A stretch of 64,000 nt of DNA from Gordionus sp. m RMFG-2023 (Eukaryota > Nematomorpha > Gordioida > Chordodea > Parachordodidae): contig NC_088775.1 of assembly GCF_954871325.1 (NCBI RefSeq), positions 72,145,561-72,209,560 on the forward strand, given 5' to 3'. Both the position numbers and the translations under genes were made by a program. The notes below the pieces were generated by a model. That model searched no databases. It had not been told where the DNA came from and saw only the letters and a program-made list of their open reading frames with translations. Below are positions 58,700 through 64,000 of the stretch, in pieces (position 1 is the stretch's first letter; every line of letters begins with the position of its first letter).

Positions 58700-59159
58700 T
58701 GATTTAATAAGGGAGTGGAAGTCATTTGTTTACCAAAATCTTGGGAAGGGGGTAAACTCCTATAAAAAGAGTGAGAGTTGGAAGTAAATCTAGGATATTT
58801 TATTCTCTCTTGTAGACACTGTAGAATTTGATATATGAGAGTCTTCTAATAGCCGGAGTGTCTGCATGAAGTTTTATAGGGGAGGAAAAAATATTTTGGC
58901 TAAATGTAGAAAATACTAGGACATTTTTGTTGGAGAAAATTTCACATAATATATTAGGTTTTTTTGTTTTTGTTATAAAAATATGCATTTAAATTATTTA
59001 TATACACCATGAGCTATAAAACTATAAGCTAACACAGAGTTTGGGAGTGGGGGGGGGGAGGGGGGGGGGGTGTTATAATTGCCTCTAAATATCGTATGAT
59101 TATATATGGTGTCTTCTAGTAATTTGGAAATATTATAACTGAAAATAGGAGATCAATTA
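58700..59159. other. Intergenic DNA between the unrecognised gene and CIR1, with a 22-base G tract
   Basis: No gene is seen. A G-run interrupted by one A lies at 59049-59070, between the 3' end of the upstream gene and the CIR1 5' region. Confidence 0.5.
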
Positions 59160-59165
59160 TTTATT
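59160..59165 (-). terminator. AATAAA polyadenylation signal after the unrecognised gene
   Basis: On the - strand AATAAA lies 24 bp beyond the TGA at 59192-59190, the usual distance range for a short animal 3' UTR. This supports the last exon being real. Confidence 0.5.
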
Positions 59166-59189
59166 TTTTTTCTTTTTCTACATTTCATA

Positions 59190-60332
59190 TCAAATGTTTG
59201 CATCTTCCAGGAATAGGTCTATATTATAAAAATCAGATAATTTTGCTACCATCTTACAAAACTCATCCTGTGATATCTTTTTGTTGCACGTTCGCTTAAA
59301 TTGTTGTAATTCATTGTATACTTCTTATGTTATCTTTTTATTCAATGAAATTAACATGTATATAAATCATCTCAAGGCGATAAAACATATATATATTGTT
59401 ATATATTTCCATTTAGAATACCACTTGTTTTCTTTTGTATAACTATATTATTAAATAAAAAGACCACTTGTTTTCTTTTGTATAACCATATTATCAAATA
59501 AAAAGACCACATCTTGTTCAATATTCCTCCTTAATTATGCAATACAATCGCAAACAATTTTCTATAGTATTTATTCTTGTTCAATATTCCTCCATAATTA
59601 TGCAATACACACACAATTTATTCTATAGTATTTATTCTTGTTCAATATTTCGAAATATAAATAAAATTTATTCATTTTATTTCATTCTTGATAAATACGT
59701 CAAATAAAGACAAATTAATACTAATTCCAATCAATCTCTGACTTAACCGGCGAATTAATTTTTTCCCCTTGTTCAATACTTTTAAATTAGATGTGATTAC
59801 AATATAAAATTAAAAGACCCATTGTTTGTTATATTTTGACATGTAACAATTAAACTTTCTTAATATGGGATACCAAAACTTATATGGTAAAATTCCATAT
59901 TCCCCTTCAGAAAAATCAGGACGTTCAGATAAAAAAAATTTATGCTAAAAATAAATTCTATTTTCCGTCCCTTCTTTGGTTTACAATTCATTAAACCAAC
60001 ATTAGCATTGTTTTTAAGAATAATTTTTAACAAGCCAAGCCCCAGACTCAAAAAACAGAGATGCTAATTCTTGAGACCTTAAAGTTTGACCATTATAGTT
60101 TAAAATGTTAGGAGAGTTTTTATGCTTATAAATAACCAATTTACCATTTCTCTTATTTGTGGTGAATTATTATTTAAGGTCAAATCTTCGTGTATCTATT
60201 TTAACATAATATTTATTGAGATAATATAATTTTTTTTTTTTTTCATCTAATTAATTGTTAATTTTTTTAAAACTTTTTAAATTGACCCAGTTTGTACACC
60301 GATATTTATTAAATAATAAATTATTTGGAACA
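59190..60332 (-). CDS. Unrecognised host gene, four short exons at its 3' end
   Basis: Four - strand blocks with GT/AG ends fit in phase: 60332-60287 (VPNNLLFNKYRCTNW), 60151-60032 (RNGKLVIYKHKNSPNILNYN and GQTLRSQELASLFFESGAWL), 59944-59848 (HKFFLSERPDFSEGEYGILP and YKFWYPILRKFN), 59320-59190 (YNELQQFKRTCNKKISQDEF, ending FLEDANI and TGA). The first three joins are well supported, with introns of 87-135 bp. The join to the last needs a weak T|GTTACA donor, so a missing exon is possible. The start lies upstream, perhaps beyond the MITE at 60430-60884. I do not recognise the protein; the last exon has a small helical KKIS-x2-EF segment that recalls PAH- or Tada1-like helices, but this is only an impression. 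Confidence 0.55.
59423..59655. repeat. Two adjacent tandem duplications (about 47-bp and about 65-bp units)
   Basis: CCACTTGTTTTCTTTTGTATAAC...AATAAAAAGA occurs twice at 59423-59508, and TTGTTCAATATTCCTCC...CTATAGTATTTATTC occurs twice at about 59515-59643. They lie in the long last intron of the unrecognised gene. Confidence 0.75.
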
Positions 60333-60429
60333 CTTAAAAACTATAATCGTACCATATACATCTCTGGCTATAACCATTTTAGTTAAAAAAATTTCCTTTG
60401 AAAAATGATGTAAAACATTTAACTGGGAA

Positions 60430-60884
60430 TAGAGACATGCAAAATCAGAAATTTCCAGAATACCGCCCGTTGGTGAATGGCAAAATTTTTTTAGATCTAG
60501 GCCCAGCCTGTGGCTAGCTAAGTTATTCGGGCGTAAATTTCTAAAAGAGCTATAGGAAGAAAATCCAAACTCAAAATATTTTTTTTATTCTCTATTTTAA
60601 TTTATGTATTATATTTTTATATGTTTTTCTATTTATTACAAAATATTATAAGAAATTAATCAATCGTAAATATTTCCCATCTGCTGATTTTTTCTAATAT
60701 TTTCATATTTTTTTAATACATTTTTAGGATTATATTATTCAATCAGACAAAAAAGGAAGAATAGGAAGGAAATATAGCATTTATATTATTCGGGTCACTG
60801 ATGGGGCCCATATTTTATTGATGGGGTTCGCCGGCTCAATATGTGGATCAGGCAAAATCATCGAGCCCGACTTGCAGGACTCTA
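60430..60884. mobile_element. Worn MITE of the TAGAG...TGCA family
   Basis: Starts TAGAGACATGCAAAATC and ends GACTTGCAGGACTCTA, with GGCCCAGCC and GGGGCCC words inside. The flanks do not show a convincing 8-bp duplication, so the boundaries are approximate. Confidence 0.55.
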
Positions 60885-60919
60885 AAGGAAATTAAACAAA
60901 AAAATATGGATAGATATTC

Positions 60920-62289
60920 TAAGTAGCGTCACTATGGGGGGGGAGGGGGCGCAGGAGATGTAGCCCCCTGAAAAAAATTTGAATAGCATCCTGAAGCGAA
61001 AAAAACTTTTTCATAATGGCTCCTCCCTAATATCCTCCTAAACTAAAAATAAATTTTTTGATAGCCCCTGACCGATTTCTTTTATAATTCTATTAAGTAT
61101 TATATATAGATTTGATTTAATTATTTAAAAATTAATTAGACTATCAAAATTTTTATTAGATAAGTGTTATTTTATTTTTTAGATTAGATTAATACATATA
61201 AATTATATTTTATTCTTTAAAAATGAATAAGACTATCTGAATTTTTATTAAATGAGTGCAATTTTCTTTATTATATTAGATTATTAAATAATTATATTCA
61301 CTATATCAGCTTGCAAACAATGGAATATCAATATCACTCATAATTTCTAAATATTAATTTAGCATTATCAGTTAAAGCTTAGATTTTTATTAATTAAATT
61401 ATTTTATAACCCTATTAAATAAATATAATCATTTATTAATTGAAAATTAACAAATTTAATATTGTAATTAGCCGAATTCAAAATCACTTATCAACTATAT
61501 TATTTATTTTTAAATTATTATTATTACCATGCCTCTACCTAAAAATATTTTCAAGGTTTAAATAAGTATAAGAGATTTCTCTATAAAAAGTAAGAAGACA
61601 TATAGTTTATAATCCTCTATTATATATAAATGGTTTTGGTTATAAAATATTAGGTAAAATGCCACTTCTACAAACAAACGTATTTTACAGTTATATAATA
61701 TATAACAGTTAATATTTTAAGAAATTTTACTAATAAATACTTTTGATAATAAATATAAGTAACAATTTGCATTTAATTCTTTAACGCCATTATTTAAAAA
61801 TATTATTAAAAATTAAACATCTTAATATGTCCCACAATGACAATGGATGTAATCTTATTAGATATATTTTCTTTTTTAGGTGTTTTTAGCAAAGCTATTT
61901 ATTTTCTTCTTTGAAAACTTTTGAGTTGAATTTTTAATATGAGTATATTTTTGATATTATTACAAACTATTATTATTTTAAGATATAATATACCACTAGA
62001 TGGTAGAACAATAATATATAAAATCTTAATTGCTTTCATCATATCACTCTGGTCCTTATTTTATAGTTACAAAATGTTTTATTTCTAGTATGGCATCCTT
62101 CTAAATAACTCAAGGCTTCGATATATTATCGTAATTATTTATTCTAAAGATTTTCAATGTTTTTGTTTTACCAATTTATATAATATAATAAATTCTGATA
62201 AGAGTTTGCATAGTGAATGTCATGGCTTTGACTGCAGAGTAACCAGCATCTATTATTTGTGTGGCTATATAATTTAAGATTATTACTTC
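60920..62289. mobile_element. hAT-family non-autonomous element, copy B, interrupted by copy C
   Basis: Starts AAGTAGCGTCACTATGGGG and follows the same interior as copy A (3934-7291): GCCCCCTGAAAAA, TTATTAATTGAAAATTAACAAATTTAAT, ATCATATCACTC and so on. It runs until GTGGCTATATAATTTAAGATTATTA, where copy C begins. It contains no coding frame. The remainder presumably resumes past the window. Confidence 0.75.
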
Positions 62290-64000
62290 CAGTGGCGTCG
62301 CTATGGGGGGGGGGGGGGTCGAGCCCCCTGAAAAATTTGAATAGCCCCCTGAAACAAAAAAATTTTTTTTTGATGGCTCCTTAATATCTGAACTAAATAT
62401 AAAATTTTTTGATTGCCCACTGAATGATTTATTTTATAATTTTATTGAGTAATATATAGATTTTAAAAATTAATTAGTCTATCTAAATTATTCTTAAATG
62501 AATACTATTTTAATTATTAGATTAGATTAATACTTATAAATTATATTTTCACTATGTCAGCTTGCAATCAAATTCTGTGTTAAAAATAGAATTAATATCA
62601 CTCACTAAATATTAATTTAGCATTAACAGTTGAAGCTTTATTGACATTTATTATTTAAATTATTATATAACCCTATTAAATAAATATTAATTGAAAATTA
62701 ACAAATTTAATATTCTAATTAGCCGAGTTCAAAATCACTAATCAACTATATTATTTATATTTTATTTACCGCCTCTTCTTAAAATTATTTTCAATCCAAA
62801 TCCAAATAAGTATAAGAAATTTATTTATAAAAAGTAAGTAAACCTATAGTTTATAATCCTCTGTTAGATATAATTGATTACAAAAGATTAGGTTAAATAC
62901 CACTTTTACAGACGTATTTGACAGTTATATAATATATTACAGTTAATATTTTAATAAATCTTACTAATAAATGCTTTTGATAATAAATATAAGTAATAAA
63001 TTGCTTTAAAATATTTAACGCCATCTATCAGAATGTATGTAATAAATTGGATAACTTTTCTTCTCTTTTTATGTGTGGGAAAGCTATTTTTTTCTTATTT
63101 GAAAAACAGTTTTGAATTAAATTTTTAATACTAGTATATTTTTGATATTAATACAAACTACTACTATTTTAAGATATAATATACCAACTAGAGGTGGTGC
63201 GATAATAATATATAAAATCTTAATTACCATATCACTCAGGTTCTTATTTTATAGTTACAAAATGTTTCATTTCTAATATGGCATCCTTGCCGTGAAAATA
63301 ACTCAAGACTTCATTATATTTACATAATTTCTTCTAAAGATTTTTAGTGTTTTTGTTTTATCAATTTATATAGCATAATAAATTCTGATATAAGATAATA
63401 TAGTGAATGTCATGGCTATGACTGCAAATTAACCTACATCTATTATTTGTGTGGCTATGTAATTTAAGATTATTATTACAGCTGCTGAGAGCATATGATT
63501 GCTGGTCAACTGTGTAGTTGTTTATATATCATTAAAAATGGAATATAATCTTTTAGAAATTTAATATCTCACAATTTTTTTCTCAATTACTTATCTAGCT
63601 TCCATCATGTCATTTAAGAGGAAGCTCTAACCACCATATAGTTTTATGATTTGGATTAGTCGTTTATATCCTCTTCTTCAAGAATTGTTGATTTGGTTAG
63701 GCCTATAAATTTTTCCTTATTAGTCCATTCTATAAAACATTGTCTAAAAATGGTATCAGAGTGTTATATTAGTTTCTTGACCTTTTGTCAATGTAAGTTG
63801 CTAATTTTATAATATGTAGTTTATAAAAACCATTATCAATTGAGGCATATATATGAATTAATTAACCTTTTTTATCACTTGTAATTCTTTAGACGCAAAT
63901 TTTTTATATCAGCAATCGAAAATATTTTATACTGTAATAAATAGATTTTGCATTAAACAATAATATTTTTAGAAATGTTTTATTGTTTTAATTATTTATA
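62290..64000. mobile_element. hAT-family non-autonomous element, copy C, running off the window
   Basis: Starts CAGTGGCGTCGCTATGGGG directly after ATTACTTC (62282-62289, the probable left target duplication) and parallels copies A and B along its length. It includes a G14 run at 62305-62318 inside its tip region. It was inserted into copy B, making it the younger of the two. The right end lies beyond 64000. Confidence 0.75.

Noticed and set aside
63751-63761. TGGTATCAGAG, resembling the tRNA-Met primer-binding site of copia elements
   Set aside because: The word is not kept in copy A at the matching place, no LTR boundary precedes it, and the repeat has hAT-like tips and duplications; chance match.
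1-64000. tRNA, rRNA, CRISPR or bacterial-type operon
   Set aside because: None seen; the spliced genes and transposon families are eukaryotic.

Overview
The window is extremely A+T-rich animal DNA with spliceosomal introns, few genes and very many mobile elements. I read it as an invertebrate genome. A dense load of hAT elements, a piggyBac element, and LINEs with a YLDD reverse transcriptase plus a C-terminal RPD...D endonuclease would suit a cnidarian (perhaps a myxozoan) or a similarly A+T-rich lineage, but I cannot name the species. Runs of 10-14 G or C stand out against the A+T background.

Three host genes can be assembled from short exons by splice-site and phase logic. (1) USP8/UBPY-type ubiquitin-specific protease, + strand, 20997-31156: eleven exons whose lengths sum to 2235 nt (745 codons), carrying the Cys box, the His box, the conserved C-terminal [10 protein letters not shown] and a 14-3-3-like site. 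(2) CIR1 (CBF1-interacting corepressor), - strand, 58362-39609: seven exons sum to exactly 353 codons, and the last three are scattered over 18.7 kb among transposons. (3) An unrecognised gene on the - strand at about 60332-59190, just upstream of CIR1, seen as four short phase-compatible exons. One isolated exon-like block (46274-46510, +) lies inside a CIR1 intron.

Layout. 1-7.3 kb: nested hAT/MITE copies with 8-bp target duplications. 8.1-10.9 kb and 13.7-16.4 kb: two broken LINEs of one family, both on the - strand, the second between inverted repeat arms. 17.8-20.1 kb: a fossil Ty3/gypsy mosaic with inverted arms. 21.0-31.2 kb: USP8, with transposon pieces in its introns. 32.0-34.1 kb: a short fossil gypsy element between 120-bp LTRs. 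35.4-38.8 kb: a fold-back element and an intron-bearing hAT with tips CAGTGTTGTTAAA. 39.6-58.4 kb: CIR1, whose introns hold a 3.8-kb element with 598-bp inverted repeats (intron 6), a MITE (intron 5), and a piggyBac carrying a 1.55-kb giant hairpin plus a young 4-kb hAT with a perfect 8-bp duplication (intron 4). 59.2-60.3 kb: the unrecognised gene. 60.4-64 kb: a MITE and two nested copies of the same hAT family seen at 3.9-7.3 kb.

I see no tRNA, rRNA or CRISPR. The two named genes concern ubiquitin removal at endosomes (USP8) and Notch/RBPJ corepression or splicing (CIR1). Nothing suggests that the neighbours work together; they are islands in transposon-rich DNA.
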